Part shown: piece by piece, positions 40,679-52,373 of the stretch
How positions within the stretch are numbered: position 1 is the first letter of the stretch
Layout: the number at the start of each line of letters is the position of its first letter
NCBI RefSeq assembly: GCF_046630445.1
Contig: NC_092333.1
Location: 334,439,501-334,503,500 of the forward strand
Length of the DNA: 64,000 nt
Direction: 5' to 3'
Source: Rutidosis leptorrhynchoides
Taxonomy: Eukaryota; Streptophyta; Magnoliopsida; Asterales; Asteraceae
Notes under the pieces: generated by a model
Seen by the model: only the letters and a program-made list of their open reading frames with translations
Databases searched by the model: none
Told to the model about the DNA's origin: nothing
Program-made: the position numbers and the translations under genes

Positions 40679-41934
40679 GCTAGCCTGGACGGGATGGTTT
40701 TTACAGATAAGGTAATAGAGGGAATAACCCCAACATCTACTAGCTGACGTCAGGTTCTGTCTCCCAATGACTCGGAATCTTCGAATGGTGGGTTAATTCG
40801 TCGTACTATGCGTCGGATTCAGCCTGCTTCTGCAAATGAAGGTATGTTTTTAACACATTTTTATCAGCTTGTGATTTTTTGAAGTATTATATATTGACTA
40901 TGCTTTATGTGTAGGTCATGCCGGGGTGACTGCCGAGGATACACGTGTGTCCATTCCTGTGACATGATTGCTGGAAGGAGCACCGGGGGGGGGGGATTGT
41001 TGAGTAAGAGCCAGTGGTTGAAGAAGAATCGGTTGTAGCGAGAGAGACTATTCAGGGACATCATCTCGGCAAGGAACCTACCTTGGAGTCGTCGGAACCT
41101 CGGCCCTGGCTAACAACAACGACCGGGGAGAATGTTTATGTTTTGCCCGATTGTGATGTTCAGCCATTTTATGATTTCCTTCATTGTGCTGCCTCAGACT
41201 ATCCGATTTTTAGGGAATATTTGGAGGTCATCGCATTTCCTGCCCTGAAAACGGCGTTAGCTTCTTTCTCTCTGGCACAGGCGCATCATGTGCGCTCTCA
41301 ATTTGCTGTGTTCATCCAACATCTTGCGGCGGGCGAGTTAGATCGGAGTGAGGCCGACTCCCGACGCATTCATGAACACTGTGTAATGTTCGAGAATGAT
41401 AATAGGCGTATAGCTGAGTTGCCGGGTGAAAACACCCGGCTGGAGATGGAGCTCGCGTCAGCAAATGAGGCCTTAAAGGTTTCTCGGGCAGAGTTGGAGA
41501 CTTCTCGGGCAACATTGGAGACTTCTAAGACAGCATTAGACCGAGAAAGGGAGGTCGTCGCCTACCTATCGGATGATAATAAGAAATTTTCGGAGCAGGC
41601 GTCGGCAACTCTGGGAGACCTTACTCGCCTGAAATTTGGTATACCCATGTTTTTTTCCCGTTTATTGAGGTATTCGCTTGTGCATCAGCCGTTTGGGGCA
41701 TTTATTGAGGCCATTAAGAAGTTGACCACTTTTGAGATGCTGAAACGGGTGCACCGCTTCCTGCCCACTGGTAGTGCTGCCGACAATTTGATGAGCAGGA
41801 TAGGCCCTTCTTGTGTTGGTGAGTGCCAGCAAGTGCATGAAGCACTTGGTCAAATTAATTTTGACGATTTAGATAAGGTTTGTAGGGATGAGAATTCATC
41901 CGTGGAGGACATGGTAAATTTTCAACCGTAGAGT
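40679..41934 (+). pseudogene. Antisense extra ORF of Tat element 1 ('transposase, putative, gypsy type' family), C-terminal part
   Basis: Spliced, decayed gene opposite in strand to the neighbouring Tat pol. A short exon (to 40841) joins across a 73-base GT-AG intron (40842-40914) to the main exon in frame. A stop (TGA at about 40964) and a frameshift at the G11 run (40985-40995) precede the long open stretch 41014-41931. That stretch has a coiled coil of about 100 residues (repeats of SRAELETSRATLETSK) and a conserved C-terminal helical part. Tat-lineage elements are known to carry such antisense ORFs next to the 3' LTR; the function is unknown. The N-terminal domain is cut off at 40679. Confidence 0.7.
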
Positions 41935-42387
41935 TATGCACTCGGTTGTCTTTTGTTTATAGTAATGTAAGGTCTTTACATTTATTGGAATTCTTATGTA
42001 AACTAGTTTATTTGATTTTGATTAGTGCATTGTGTCATGATAGTAACATAGATATCTAGACTATGCGTGAGTATGGTCGAGATGTTTATTCAAAAAAATC
42101 GGAACATCAATGATGTGGTCGGATGCTCTCATTATCCGAAATGGTTCTTCGAGAGAAATCCTCCTACCAACGAAAGCTAGAAGGCATTTCTTCTGGCGGT
42201 AGGTCTGAAATATGCCAAAAGACTTATGATTGTATTCGTGTCATATTCAGTCATTATATAATACAAAGAATATAAATTGCAATTATATTGAGAAGTCGTA
42301 CTTAGAAAAAATTTTGGTACATAATTGTTTGATGTTTCTGTTATCCGGGTGGGTGATCAGTCCTCCCGGTTACAGGTAAATCACACA
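41935..42387. other. Spacer between the antisense ORF and Tat pol
   Basis: About 450 bases between the two convergent 3' ends. I see no gene in it. Confidence 0.6.
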
Positions 42388-43615
42388 TGATATTTTTTTA
42401 AATCGAAGGTGTGCCAAGGGCGTCATAATGGGATTCCATCTAGTGTTTCCAGGTGGTATGCGCTGTTGTCGGTTATGCCGACAACCCTGTAAGGTCCCTC
42501 CCAGCGTGGACCCAGTTTTCTGACATCCTGCTGCCGGCTAGCTTCGTTCCTTCGTAATACTAGGTTGTGTAGCTGAAAGTCTAGTGGTTTGACTTTCTTG
42601 TTATATTGATTTGCAATTTTTTGCTTCTTTTCAGCTTCATCATTTTGCTGTTCATCGAACGCCATTACAAGTGTGGTCGGGATAAATACCTCAGCCGGGA
42701 TAACCGCCCCAGTGCCATATACCAGGCCGAACGGGGTTTCATTCATACTTTCTTTCGATGTTGTCCGGTGTGCCCATGATATGTATTGGAGTTCGTCTAC
42801 CCATCCCTGTCGATGTTTATCGAGTCTGGCTTTTATTCCGGCAACAATGTCCCTGTTGGTGACTTCGACCTGCCCGTTAGCCTGTGGGTATACCACGAAG
42901 GTGAATGATTATGTACAAATCAATATAACAAGAAGGTTAGGATCTTCCTTCCAGTGATCGTGCTTAACGGTTTTTCTTCAATCCATTTCGTGAAGTAGTC
43001 GATTGCAACGACTAAGAATTTAACATTTCTGACGCCCCTTGGGAATGGACCGACGATGTCGATTCCCCATTTGCATAATGGCCAAGCAGCGTGTGTCGGT
43101 ATTATGTTACGTCGGGGAAATTTGTTGATGGGAGCGTGTATTTGACATGCCTCGCAGTTCATGATTAGATCATATGTATCCCGGTACATGTGCGGCCAGA
43201 AATAACCAATTCTTTTGATCCTGCTAACTATCGTTCGGTAGCCGGAGTGTGTCTAGCAGGCTCCTTCGTGCATTTCTTGTATGATTACTTTAGCCTGCGT
43301 TGGTCTGATGCACCTCAAATATGGCGATGTGAACGATTTTCTGTATAGGATGCCGTCTTGGAAATGGTACATTGGTGCTCCCATCCGGATCCTTCGAGCT
43401 TTTAACTTGTCTTCTAGGAGGATACCCTCGATAACATATTTTATAAAGGGTGACATCCAGCAATCTTCTTCTTCTGTTATTGTTGCCATGAGAGTGTCTC
43501 CATCGGCCGACTTTGTTTCCAATACCTCAACCATGAACTTTTTGGTGAAGTGGTCATATAGCAAGGAGGCGAGTTTGCTTAAGGCGTATGTTTTTTTGTT
43601 ACGGTTGCGAGGTAT
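42388..43615 (-). pseudogene. Integrase of Tat element 1 (core deletion)
   Basis: Integrase of a Tat-lineage Ty3/gypsy element. The zinc module is split by a stop at about 43250 (HEGAC before it, CEACQIHAP after). The first catalytic Asp lies in KWGIDIVGPF, and the Glu lies in the block after VYPQANGQVEVTNRD. Between 42896 and 42920 the segment with the second catalytic Asp, about 45 residues, is missing, so the enzyme is dead. The tail has FGLVYGTGAVIPAEVF and LGPRWEGPYRVV, as in Tat elements, and no chromodomain. Confidence 0.9.
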
Positions 43616-44290
43616 TTATTTGATTTTGAATGTTGCAAAGTTTTTGACTAGAGATTTTTCAAACTCCAGGTATTTATGCATTGATACATCTCGTGCTTCG
43701 AAACTACCATTTAGCTGACTTGCTACTAGTTGTGAGACAACGTAGGTCATGAACCGCTGTACGTCGATGTTCTTTGGTAGACGTAAATCGGCTAACAAAG
43801 CTTCATACTCGGCCTCATTGTTTGAGGCGGCGAATTTCAGTCGAATGACATAGGTTATTTCTTCTCCATTCTGGGATACTAGAAGCAAACCAATGCCAAC
43901 TCCTTCTTCACTGGATGCCCCATCGGTATATAATTCCCAAAATTCATCTTTGTCCCTTCTTGTGACTGGAGTTTCACCATGGTGAATTATGTCGGAAGGG
44001 AGCTCCACCAGGAAGTCAGCTATCACCTTACCCTTAATGGAATTTCTCGAGAGAAAACTGATTTCATGCTCGTCGAACTCAATTGCCCATTTATCCATCC
44101 TCCCAGAAATTTCCGGCCTTTCCAGGAAGGGTTTGATTGGTTTGTCCGTGCGGACCTGTATCGGATGTGCTTGAAAATATCGCCATAACCACCTTGCCGT
44201 GTACACTAGGGCATAAACTAGCTTTTCCATTGCTGGGTAGTTCATTTCACCGTTTTGGAGTACCTCACTTACAAAGTATACCGGCATTTG
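43616..44290 (-). pseudogene. RNase H end plus second (archaeal-type) RNase H of Tat element 1
   Basis: The C-terminal part of the first RNase H (YPAMEKLVYALVYTARWLWRY, WAIEFDEHEISF) is followed by a second RNase H with the signature ELYTDGASSEEGVGIGLLL and SNNEAEYEALLADL. A dual RNase H is the hallmark of the Tat lineage. This 223-residue frame is one of the better preserved parts, but the last catalytic Asp block looks short. Confidence 0.9.
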
Positions 44291-45005
44291 GGTTTTACCT
44301 CTGTCGGCAAATTAAGACCGAGCTGATTGCCTTGGAGGAAGCAGCGAGGTATACCGTAAGAGTTTCTCGCTGGATTGGTGCCGTGAGTGTAGGTAGTTCC
44401 TTTAGGAATGCCTTCATATCCTGGAAGGCTTTCTCGGCACCCTCTGTCCAAACGAAGTCTTTTTTGTTTAAACATCCCTTTAACGTTTGGAAGAAAGGTA
44501 AAGATCTGTCGGCAGCCCGCGACACAAATATTGTTAATGCCGCTAGCTTTTCGTTTAAACTCTGCACGTCTTTTTTACTCCTAGGCGATTGCATGTTTTC
44601 GATTGCCTGAATTTTCTTCGGATTTGCAGTGATTCCTCTCGGGGTAACCGTAAATCCTAAGAATTGACCTTCTTCCATCCCAAAGGAACATTTTGATGGA
44701 TTTATTTCATATTGATTATACGTAGTGACTCGAATGTTTCGATGATATATAAATCATTTGCTCTTCTGAGTCACTTGTGATGACGATGTCGTCTACGTAC
44801 GCTTCGATGTTCTGTCCAATCTGATCCTGGAATGCCTTGTCGATAACTTTTTGGTATGTTACTCCTGCGTTCTTTAAACCAAATGGAATTTTGGCGTAAC
44901 AAAAGATGCCTTTGTTTGTGAAGAACGCGTTTTTTCCTTCATCAATTTCTGCCATTGGTATTTGTTGGTATCCTCTATATGCATCCAAGAGAATCTTACA
45001 GTATG
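44291..45005 (-). pseudogene. Reverse transcriptase of Tat element 1, truncated
   Basis: RT with LDAYRGYQQIPM, FGLKNAGVTYQ, the catalytic YVDDIVI and FLGFTVTPRGI. A frameshift near 44700 separates palm from thumb. Everything upstream (gag, protease, RT fingers) is missing: at about 45005 the sequence changes to unrelated non-coding DNA. Confidence 0.9.
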
Positions 45006-45788
45006 AAATTTGGGCAGAGTAACATTAATGCATCCAATGTTGTTTAATGAATGATTTTGTTCGTGTATTTATAGGTGTTATGAGGGAATGATGACGTGGC
45101 ATATGTCCCTTTCATGGTTATAACAAACTTCACTAATTTTGAGGGCTAACGTGGCACCTGTCCCTTTCATTGGAATAACAAATGGATCTTAACAAACTTC
45201 CCTAGATTTGTGGGCTGACGTGGCATGCAGACAACTCGTGTGTTTGTTCCGCGATCACATGTTTGTTTCGGGACCAAGTGTCTGTTCCGGGACCGTATGC
45301 CTATTCCGGGAACAAGTGTTTGTTTCGGGACTTGATACTTATCTTGGAGAGATATTGTTACTCTAGGAGAGTGTGATGAGTCCATCTATAGTGTGACGGA
45401 TGAATGAGTTCCTCTTGTTTAGGCAAAAGGACTTTTCCTGATGTCTATTTCAAGTGCTCCTTCAAGGTATTCTTTCGACCGGGTAAGAGTAATCGGTATA
45501 TAAGTAATCTTGTAAAGGTTGCCGGGTGCCCGAATTATATGGTCCAGCAGGCCTTTTCGTGACATTATGTTTCGTAACTCCTCAATACTTTGTGCCCGGC
45601 TAAGTGATGAGGATAGCCTGCACACTTGTCCGGGTAGGATGAGCCTTATGTAGCGTCTCGACCAGCCAATATCCAGGGCGCGTATTTCCAGGGTGTGTAC
45701 GTAAGTAACCTAGTCGTGTTAGTAGAGTGGTGGCCGGAGAGAGGTTCTTTGCACAGGACGGTTCAGGCCGGTTATATTTTTAGTTAAA
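45006..45788. other. Non-coding, possibly LTR-derived, with tandem repeats
   Basis: Two direct copies of a unit of about 70 bases (about 45095-45163 and 45150-45228), each with GTCCCTTTCAT and an ACGTGGCA box, are followed by about five degenerate 19-21-base units containing GTTYCGGGAC (45232-45332). The minus strand has a TATA-like CTATAAATACACG at 45066-45078. The layout resembles an LTR promoter region firing leftwards, but I cannot find its ends. Confidence 0.45.
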
Positions 45789-46872
45789 ATGTTGTCGATG
45801 CCGTGTCTTTTTGATACGAGTCATTATGCGTATCATCATCAGAAAAACGGGAAAGAACACAAGGCCCGGATTAAACTTTTTGAGATTAACGAGTATGTGT
45901 ATCAAGATCCATATGCGGAGTTTATGGCTACATGGGAGTTTGAAGCAAATGTCAATCATAACGAGTATAACACTCGTAATTGCATCCACTTCCGACATAA
46001 GAACATCACTCACCACCTTACTCTTGCGCAGTTCGTCTGTCATCTGAACTACACAAAAGTACTCACTTGGAACGCACAATATTCAAGCAAGGGTACACTT
46101 CTCTAGATACATCAGTTGATCACCGGGATTTCTGGCGAGCATACATTACTGATCGAGTAGCTTGGATGTAAGAGAAAAAAGGCCTCCCGTTTTATCAACC
46201 CAGTTCACCGCATCCTTCATCACCTTCTGGCCAAGATGATCTACTCAAAGACCCAGCATAGTAGGAACATCACACTTTCTGATATGCAGCTTATGCACTG
46301 CATGTTCCAGAACCAGAACATGCAAGTTGCATACCATCTGGCTTAGGAAATCACTGTTGAGAAACTCTCGTTGGCCACGATTGAGCCACTTTTAGGCACT
46401 GTAGTCACTAAGTTACTTAAACTGATTCACATTTTGGGTGAAATAGAAGCAACGGGTTATAGGAGAGAATCTGAGTCAGAGGAGATTGGGTATAAGCTCC
46501 TCATAATTGGCAGTAAATTCAGATACAGAATAGGCAGCTGATAGTTCTAGCTAATCCATGGGTTGATGGTTCAGTCGACCGGACTGTACCTAATGTGGTG
46601 ATTAGAGACTTTAGGCCCGATCCTAGGATAGGGATGGTAGGAGGAGAGCTCAGGATTCGCATGAACCAAGAGATGAGGATGATCCCACTTTACATACTGA
46701 GCCCACCAATGGAGGTGCACATAGACACTCACCTGTGCACCATGGAGCCCCACCATATTACGATCCTTATCTTTATCACATGGGTGACATACCTAGGCCA
46801 GAGAGGTGGTTTGATGAGTCCTCAATGCTCAAGAACTTTCAGCACTTTACACATCATGCCGGAGAGCATTTA
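45789..46872 (+). pseudogene. Athila-type ORF1 fragment (decayed)
   Basis: Broken frames on the plus strand resemble the C-terminal domain of Athila ORF1. The first piece (45789-46106) has KARIKLFEINEYVYQDPYAE and LTLAQFVCHLNY. Later pieces in other frames read DHRDFWRAYI, NITLSDMQLMHCMFQNQNM and a tail ERWFDESSMLKNFQHFT. At least two frameshifts and several stops are present. The function of the family is not established beyond being part of Athila Ty3/gypsy elements. No RT or integrase for it is in the window. Confidence 0.6.
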
Positions 46873-48250
46873 ATAATCCCACCATATCCTTGTCGCATCC
46901 TTTGATTGTTGCCCACAAAGATCTGAGAGACACCGATAGAATTTACTAGCATCCTCTGTTTCCTTTCAGTCCTCCTCCTCCTCCTCAGCATCACTACTCC
47001 CAACATACACTTATTCCTCCTCCACTGCCAGAGCAGAGCACAGGGCTTGATGGGTTGGTCACCAACATTTTCGGGACACCCATCACCAGTACGCATATAG
47101 ACGCATCTACCAGTGCTCAGGTGTTAGCATGGGATCAGGCTGTTAGCCAGGGTATGCCTGAGGGTGTAACCCAAGGGTTTGAAGATCTGGATATGACACG
47201 TGAATGGGGAAGAGATTTAGAAGAAGGAGCAAGTTGGCATAAGGGGCCGATCATAAACACCAGTACCTCATCTCTTACTGGGTGATTACACGATCAGATG
47301 AGATTCGCATCGCAATATCCTCTGGCACCGACATTTCCGAATGGGCACAAAGGTTTTCCACCAACTAGGACATGCGAGATGAGGGCCAGTCAGATTATGG
47401 ACACCACAGCAGCCCCAGACCAGCGTATCATACTCTAACCCTTCTCATCTTGCAGATCAGCATTGATTTCACATATCAACCTTTATCACTTTTATTATGG
47501 TTGTCATTGATACATTATTACATTTTCATTTATGTACGTCTATTTTTGGGCATAACTATTTTTCTTATTTAGTATGTATGATTATAATAGTTAATAAGTA
47601 TGCATGAATAAGCGTCACAAACAAACAACGATCGAGATCACACAACACAATGGAAGCACAACTTGGAGCAAGGACGCATTGAACGAGAATGGCGATACTA
47701 AGAGATTAGAAGAAACATCAAGATGCAGACCATCCATACACACCTTGCGACCATAGGGGAGTACTCCGTCTTCATTTCATTTTCAAATAGAATATACGTA
47801 ATATACTAGACCACTTTAAACACTAAGTGTAGGATTAGCAACCCCACCAACATAAACTTAAAATAACAAAATACTTTTCAAATCTAAAAGTGTGGGATAC
47901 TTCGTATCCCTAACATTGAGGACAATGTTATTTTTAAGTGTGGGATAACAATATATTGCACATAAAGATTCTAGCAAAATCCTCAAATGTTTAATAAACT
48001 GATTTTTCAAAAAAAATTAAAACTTTTCGAGTTATATAAAACACTTAGGATTAAAAAATTCTATTAATGATCAAATTTTTTTTGTTACAAATAGACAAAA
48101 AAAGTAAAATAGAGTAAAAACTCTTTGCAAAAACTGAACCAATTCTCCAAAAGCGCATTGTATAACCAAGGCACATTTCGACCCATTATAATTGTTGTGA
48201 GGTACCATAAATAAGGCCAACAAGCCCTCATTTTTAGTGCTTCACTATAC
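46873..48250 (+). other. Athila-type 3' non-coding sequence
   Basis: No gene seen. It contains CATTGAGGACAATGTT followed by TTAAGTGTGGGATAA (47918-47948) and a second AAGTGTGGGATA (47888), a phrase that recurs in the non-coding part of Athila elements and supports the ORF1 call. Confidence 0.5.
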
Positions 48251-49080
48251 TTCCGTTAAGTGTGCCGATGTTGGCATCTCTGAATCAGAACTTTCTCTTG
48301 ATCTGCATTTCAGAATCACACATTTTGATTAAAATTACTAAGTTAGAAACCTCAACTTCTCGTGAAGACGAAACACCCCCAACACACTTCCATTTTCATC
48401 TTCACTCCAAAATCCCACCATGGAAACATCCACCACTATCTATTCTTTTCGATCACCTCATAAACAAAGAAATAAATCACAAGGAAATCATAACTTCCGG
48501 GAAATCCTCTATAAAACCGCATTAGAAAATGTGAGCATCCAAGTCAAGTATCAAGAAGAACGCCGATAAAAAGGAGATCTCGAAGAGAAAAGCAAAAGAT
48601 TCTTGCCCAAAAAATAAAATAAAATAAAAATAAAAGTGCTCCCGACAGTAAAAAAGAAGGATGCTCAGTTTGAAATTCCCGATAAAAAGCTAAAAGGATT
48701 ACCAAAATCTATCCTTAAAGAACTCGTATCTATCTAAAAACCTTCACCTCCAATCACCATTCCTTCACAAAATAAGCCGAGTATATAACTGAAGATTCTC
48801 TTAAAAAAGTGATGGAGATTTGAGTCTCGATAAAGCCTATGATGAAGAATGCAAACATGAATATCTAGGAGAGATTTCTTTTCTTAGAATTATAGGAAAC
48901 CCAATACACTTAAGTGAGTTGAGTGACTCGAGTGAGATAGCCACAGTTATGTAACCTCCTCTCATGCTTACGGAAATAGATTCGGAAATAACAATAAGAA
49001 TATGATCAAGAATATTTTCACAAGGTCAAGGTGAATCTACGCTTGAGTGAATGATAGGGTTTAAGGACTAACAATATTCG
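48251..49080. other. No feature recognised
   Basis: About 830 bases of A-rich sequence with scattered short frames (longest 48262-48525). No motif or repeat boundary can be defended. Confidence 0.5.
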
Positions 49081-49613
49081 AACCTCCGACGCTTAGTCAT
49101 GGATAACCCACATCAGCATCATTTTAATTCCAACATGGTGGCCGATTTGAGAGTCCACCAACAACCCAGCATACGGGGTTGAGTGGCCCAAAGACATGAA
49201 GGTTTTATAGTTCGAGACATACCTGAAAGTCTTTACGTGAAAGATCGTATGAAGCTTGTTTGTACGATGATGTGTATGCTATGTTACGTATGAGTAACCG
49301 ATTATGTTTTTAGGGTTTGTGAACTATGTATTTATAGGCTCACAAATTAGGGTTTTGATAGGATCTCATCCCTAATTAAATGTGATCTTATCGCAACTAA
49401 CTTTCGTTTATTTAAGGAAAAGTATCTAAATTAATTATACCGTACATTCTTCTAGAACATACTGGACCCTTATACAAGTATATGAAACTCACATCAGATG
49501 GTATAGGCGCATAGAGTGCGACTATACCCTTGCATTATGTATTACATGGCAATTAATGTGCGGTTCAGGACTTTAGATGCGTAATCCGCATGGTCATGCG
49601 GATATGCGTATCA
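49081..49613 (-). repeat. Probable 3' LTR (part) of Tat element 2
   Basis: In minus orientation it starts TGATACGCATATCCGCATG immediately after a PPT-like GGGGG stretch. It has a TATA box (CTATAAATACATAG, complement of 49324-49337) about 280 bases in. The first 35 bases can form a 9-base hairpin (ATCCGCATG/CATGCGGAT). The far end is not identified. Confidence 0.5.
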
Positions 49614-49627
49614 TTAATTCCCCCAGT
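49614..49627 (-). promoter_or_regulatory. Candidate polypurine tract of Tat element 2
   Basis: The minus strand reads CAAACTGGGGGAATTAA next to TGATACGC. It has the expected purine richness and place between the antisense ORF and the 3' LTR. Confidence 0.5.
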
Positions 49628-50017
49628 TTGATGTTATATACAATGCAAATGAGTGTATAGCGTCGAACTAATTTATTTAAATAAAATAGTACCACAAAAT
49701 AATGCCCAATGATTACACCGAATCATAAAATTGTTCATTTTAACGTATTTGTAAGACACATAGGAGATTATATGCATATATGTGTAACCAACCGCCGTTT
49801 GCATTTAATGCAATATATTCGTATAGTTGAAAAATAGTCCTTTCGACTGTAATTCCAATACCCGAGGTGACAACTGTCATGACTCATCCTGAAAATAATG
49901 ATGAAAACATATGCAACTGCCTAGAGTTGCTATCGTAAACCGACAGTCAATCAACTTTTTAGATTGATACACGTATACGCTCAGAAATTGACCGTTGCAT
50001 GTTTAATTTTCCTTTGC

Positions 50018-50025
50018 CTATAAAT
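50018..50025 (+). promoter_or_regulatory. TATA-like box upstream of the antisense ORF
   Basis: CTATAAAT lies about 170 bases before the first recognisable codons of the antisense ORF and is followed by a pyrimidine-rich leader. It could drive the ORF independently of the LTR. Confidence 0.4.
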
Positions 50026-50189
50026 TGTTAATTTACCCTTTTTGGATTTTACACGCTCCTCCCCCATTTCAAATTTTGCTCTTTTTCCGGCAGCCGTTTG
50101 CTTTTTCGTTTGTATTTATTCATCCGAAGGTCCGTGTTTTCTTTCTTTCATCCTTTTTATTTACATTTTAAATCTTGCACCGTTCTACC

Positions 50190-52373
50190 ATATCTACCAA
50201 TAAGAACGTTAAAGACATATAATCTTATATTACTGAAGCGGATATTCGTACAATCGTCGATCAATATCCCCCTATCGAAAAATGTTCCCCGATCTCCCCT
50301 CTGAGCGACCAACGGGCTAACGAGCCGTCAGAGCATATGATTGCTGTTTATGATAAGGTTATGGAGCTCGGTAATACTCGTATTCCTCCTACCCCATTTT
50401 TCATGGAGGTTCTTCGTCACTACTCCATTGGTATTAGCCAATTGCATCCTTATGGTGCCAATCATATTTCTATCTTTGAAATGTGGTGTCGTGCGAACGG
50501 TCAGAAACCTTCTTTATCTATTTTCACTAACATGTTTTGTGCTTCAATGAGTGACGAGAGTTGGTATTCTTTCGATAATGTCTGCAAGTTTTGTGTTACC
50601 CTAAAATAGTGTGTGAAGGGAATGTGGAAAAAATAATTTTTCTTTGATAAAGCTACTTGTATTCCCGAAGAATACAACAACATTCTTATCTGGTATTCTA
50701 GCAGAAAAGGAGAGAAAAACAAACCTCTGCTGATTCTTCCAGAGGAAGATAAATTTTACAAGTCTTGCCTTAATCTAATGCTCCCCTCTCGCGTTTATCC
50801 TAATGTCTCACTAGTTCTTGGCTGCATTTCAACCTACTGTACGTGCACTGAAAAGCGTCACGTTATTATTAGAAACATGAAGGGTATATCCCTTTTTTAT
50901 TTTTATTACTTTAGCTGTGTATTTAACTCCTCTTTCTTTACACTTGAATTTTGCCTTGTATTGCAGAAATGGATTTGAATGAGTTTATGATGTTGAATGG
51001 TTCTGATAGCATCGTTTTTGGACAATAAGATCTTCATGATACCGACCCCCGATGTTCAACCGGAGATTGTCAAGGTGCCAACTAATCTAACTGCCCCTGC
51101 AACTTAAAAGCACAGAATCACTAGCCTACGCCAAGAAAGAGAAACTGATGTCTCTTTCTTTATTGAAATTCAGCGGTCTCCTGTTGTGGAAACATCGAAA
51201 GCGGCCGAAAAGAGGCCAATTGTTGGTAAGCACTCATTATGCATTCAATAGCATTCAAACTGCATATAAAGTTATTTTATTTTATTTTATTTGTTAAATG
51301 CTACTTCCGATTCTTGCAGATGTTAGCAAGCCTATTGAAATTGACCAGGAGGTTGAGTCTGACAACCGCACCCTTGCTCCGGAAAACCAGGCATCTCAGA
51401 CATGGGAGGATACTGCCCCAAATTCTCGTGTCTGCCGTCAATCAATCGTTGATCCTAATCTTGCCCGTAAGCTTCCACCATTTCAAAGGCACACCGATTT
51501 GTATGATGATGCCTCTTCATTGGATACCAGTCGCAACAAGCGTTCTCGTCTTAACATCCCTACTAGATTTTTTTTTTCCCCTAACATGAATCTGGACTAT
51601 TTTGATGAGTTTTTTAAGATATCTGTGCCTACTTTTAGTCAACAGTTTTCGCATCTTGGTGCGTGTGCTCCTTCCAACCTTACTGTGAAGTTTGCGAATC
51701 TGTCTCCTGAGCAAGATCTATTTATTGACACGCAAGCCACAATGTTCAATCTCGATGCTTAAAAGAAACATGTATCTGAACAACTTCACCAGGCTGTTAC
51801 AGCTCGTTTGAAAGCGGAGAGAGAAATTTTCATCTTGAGGGTGAATTTCAGCGGTTGATGAACGATATTAGGCGTTCGGAAACTATTCAAGCCGATTTGG
51901 AGACTCAAGTCAATGACCTGTCTTTGCAACTTGGTACTACAACATCTGATAATTGCCAGCTTAAGAAGCAACTTAATGAACATGACGCGGAGCACAAAGT
52001 AGTTTTTAATGAGCATGATAATCTCAAGGCTGAATGCGCAAGCCTCAAATTTGAATACTCAATTCTATGATCTGGTCTCCCTAAAATTGCGAAGCATATC
52101 ATGGCCTCTCCAAGTATTCGCATTCCTTTTGGTAAGGCCATACTTGCTGCGCGTGCCTATGAGCGATCCCTTTTCTGGGATGTTGTTAAATCAAACCTTG
52201 CTGTACTGGACATTATTCCGGTCCCCATTTCAAATAAGTTAGTGGAGGATGCCGATGGGATATGCAATGTGGCATGTGCGGTGTTAACGAATTTGACAAT
52301 TCCTCGCTTGGAGGAATTAGCTGAGAATAGGGACTTTATGTCCCATGAATTGGTTGATGACATGCTAGCGTAG
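50190..52373 (+). pseudogene. Antisense extra ORF of Tat element 2 ('transposase, putative, gypsy type' family)
   Basis: More complete relative of the gene at 40679. The N-terminal domain (50280-50870) has FFMEVLRHYSIGISQLHPYG and GQKPSLSIFTNMFCASM, the signature of the plant 'putative gypsy type' transposase domain. GT-AG introns are visible at about 50885-50967 and 51224-51320. The middle (51321-51762) is polar. A coiled coil follows (51855-52067), then a C-terminal part around SPSIRIPFGKAILAARAYE and on to ELVDDMLA. Stops at about 50607, 51028, 51760 and 52068 and frameshifts disable it. The start codon is uncertain. It is antisense to the Tat fragment at 53504-54927. Confidence 0.72.

Noticed and set aside
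48262-48525. 87-residue ORF downstream of the Athila fragment
   Set aside because: No motif, no relative, atypical composition; left as unexplained non-coding sequence.
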